DNA from: Enchytraeus crypticus
Taxonomy: Eukaryota; Annelida; Clitellata; Enchytraeida; Enchytraeidae
DNA length: 64,000 bases
Direction of reading: 5' to 3'
Assembly (NCBI GenBank): GCA_905160935.1
Contig: CAJHZI010000495.1
Coordinates: forward strand, 2,711,501-2,775,500
Below the pieces are notes generated by a model. That model did not search any database. It saw nothing but the letters and a program-made list of their open reading frames with translations, and had not been told where the DNA came from. Below, one piece after another: positions 62,195 to 64,000 of this stretch. The position numbers and the translations under genes were made by a program. Every line of letters begins with the position of its first letter. The stretch's first letter is position 1.

Positions 62195-63907
62195 CTAAGA
62201 ACAGCTTGCTGGAAGATTGCATGCGCTGTGAGAATGGTTAACAAAATGTCATTAGACGATCAGTTAATTGATTTAATCAATGTATGAACTATATCAATTT
62301 AAATACTATAACAATCAATCAATGAATTAATTTATCAATGTCTTAAATAAATCAATTTATTTATCAATTATCATGACACTCAATCAGTTAATTAATTTAT
62401 CTGTGTATTAAGTAAACCCAATTTAATTCTCATGATAATAAATCAGTTAATTAATTTATAGAAGCTGCAAATGGTACTCAGTCAGTCAAATTACCTAATA
62501 GACAAATTAATTAGTCAATTGATATCCGAGCAAGTTCTTTCAGTCAAAACTTTGAAAGTAAATGCATAAAGGCAGTTCATCTCAACCAGTGCTTCTATGG
62601 TTGAGATACGGCCTCATTAATGGAACATTCTCTGAGAATTCAGTGGACCAAGTACATCCACTGGGGCAGCATGCTTCAACTGCCGTCAAGTAAATTCACT
62701 GAACCACGCACGCTTCCAGTGCTCCACCAAAGCTTTAGAGCCGATGCTATAACTCCTCTTGGTTCACTGTGTCTACAAAAAGGACCTTTAATAGTTTGTA
62801 CCGATGTGTCGTGAACTTCACTTAATATCATATAGCACATATTGTTGATTGATTCACTGACAAATTTATTCATTGATATAATGATCTCACTCATCCTTGA
62901 CTGATTTCACTGATTTTTATGGATTACTTAGCTGATTTACTCGCTGAATAGCAGGCAGAGAGAGTGATTGTTTCGTTGCGGTATTGAGTGGCTGACTGAT
63001 TGTTTGATTGATAGATTGATACATTGACTGATAACGGATTTATTAATTTTTGACTGACTAATTAGTTGATTGACTAATTAGTTGTTTTATTGGCTGAGTG
63101 ATTGATATTGATTGATCGATACTCACATTTTGCAGGTGCTCTTGCAGTTTTCGTACATGTACTCGCTGTAGTCAGGATCAGCACAGTATGGCGCCCAGAA
63201 TGCGCAGTTATCTGAGAGATCAACGCACGAGCAGGTGTCTGTTGATAACAACAACAACATTATTGTTAATAATTATTAATAGCTAGTATTAACGTCAGTT
63301 TCCTAACTCAAAAGCGATGTCTGTGACGGGGGAGCGCAGGATTTGAACCCCGCGCATACATCAGTATGCGCGGGGTTCAGTCGGTTCCGCGGTCGAGTAT
63401 CGTAACGACATCGTCACTGGCTCCAGCCAGTATCAGCAATTCATTCTGAATAAGCAACTATCCCTCTACGTACTCTGCTAAAACATCCTCATAATCAAAA
63501 CAACAACAACAGGCTCAGAGCAGTAGGGCGTCCAGAATTCTTAAATAATAATAATCATCATAATATAGGTTTAACTTAACGTCAGTTTATTCTTGGAAGG
63601 ATGATGTCAGAGACGTCCCCCATTACATGTCAATACATATCGATTCACCCAAACGATTTGAAAAACCTATTCTGAAGAGAGAAAGAAAGAATGTTTCCAA
63701 ACGATGCAGGTCCGATGATAAGATATGGTCAGGCAAGATGATACAAATCTATGGTGGGAAAAGATAGGTTTTCAATAATGCAAAGGTAAGGTCTCCGGGT
63801 ATACTCACTTTCACAGGAAGGACCGTAGTGGGTTTTGGGACACTGGCAGCTGCAGGTGGATGCAGACCACACTCCACCATTGGCGCAAGCAAGGGGCTTG
63901 CCGCATT
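62195..63907 (-). CDS. CAP/EGF/ShKT gene 3, last three exons only (runs off the window)
   Basis: Exons 63907-63809 (EGF-like), 63238-63127 (ShKT) and 62225-62195 (C-terminal residues and stop) match gene 1 exons 9-11 in sequence, phase and splice sites. The introns match too, including the SINE with the 15-bp hairpin (63290-63428) and the LINE 3' end (63542-63774). The CAP-encoding exons must lie beyond base 64,000, so completeness cannot be judged. It is head-to-tail with gene 2 on the same strand, about 5.5 kb upstream of it. It is closer in sequence to the inverted gene 1 than to its tandem neighbour gene 2 over this 3' part. Confidence 0.85.
63290..63428 (-). mobile_element. tRNA-derived SINE with internal hairpin, gene 3 intron 9
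   Basis: Mirror copy of 42486-42624 with the same hairpin. Confidence 0.85.
63542..63774 (-). mobile_element. CR1/L2-like LINE 3' end in gene 3 intron 9
   Basis: Mirror copy of 42140-42372. Confidence 0.8.
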
Positions 63908-64000
63908 CTGCAAACAGACAAGCGCAGAAACACGATTAATCAGTATCGGTTTGAAGTCAATTGTATCAGAAATTCATTGTGAATCGTCATCTATTCCTGT

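Larger units (their letters stand above)
57842..64000. repeat. Inverted repeat 2, right arm (continues past the window)
   Basis: Reverse-complement partner of 41914-48072. It abuts inverted repeat 1 inside the hybrid ~180-bp repeat. Confidence 0.95.

Overview
AT-rich, intron-rich animal DNA, read as a marine-type invertebrate; the phylum cannot be fixed from this window. Three gene loci are supported, and the rest is intron, intergenic DNA and repeats.

Left (1-10,140): part of a minus-strand rhodopsin-family GPCR of the tachykinin/natalisin receptor type. Two alternative copies of the first coding exon (9671-10140 and 6298-6728) both splice in frame to one shared exon 2 (1926-2201), which carries TM4 and an enlarged second extracellular loop. 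TM5-7 lie beyond the left edge.

Middle (24,793-31,657): a complete nine-exon minus-strand gene for RNA polymerase III subunit RPC4 (POLR3D), 396 codons, every junction in phase.

Right (34,765-64,000): a large inverted duplication carrying a secreted CAP + EGF-like + ShKT protein gene. Gene 1 (plus, 35,881-43,719, eleven exons, 334 aa) is complete. Gene 2 (minus, 56,735-49,360) is complete, with near-identical sequence to gene 1 through exon 7 and diverged introns after it. Gene 3 (minus, 63,907-62,195) shows only its last three exons, near-identical to gene 1. A ~180-bp repeat flanks the gene 1 unit as direct copies (34.8 and 48.1 kb). A hybrid of the two sits at the gene 3/gene 2 junction (57.75 kb), the scar expected of unequal crossing-over. 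A 29-bp satellite (~48 units) follows genes 1 and 3 but is a single unit beside gene 2.

Mobile DNA: a tRNA-derived SINE with perfect A and B boxes, whose 3' tail matches a CR1/L2-like LINE also present here; at least two other LINE-type families, including one with a (GAT)n tail; a short element with terminal inverted repeats; and two unidentified dispersed families. Long (TA)n, (GA)n and (ATC)n tracts and several minisatellites fill the 12-25 kb interval. No rRNA, true tRNA, CRISPR or viral element was recognised.
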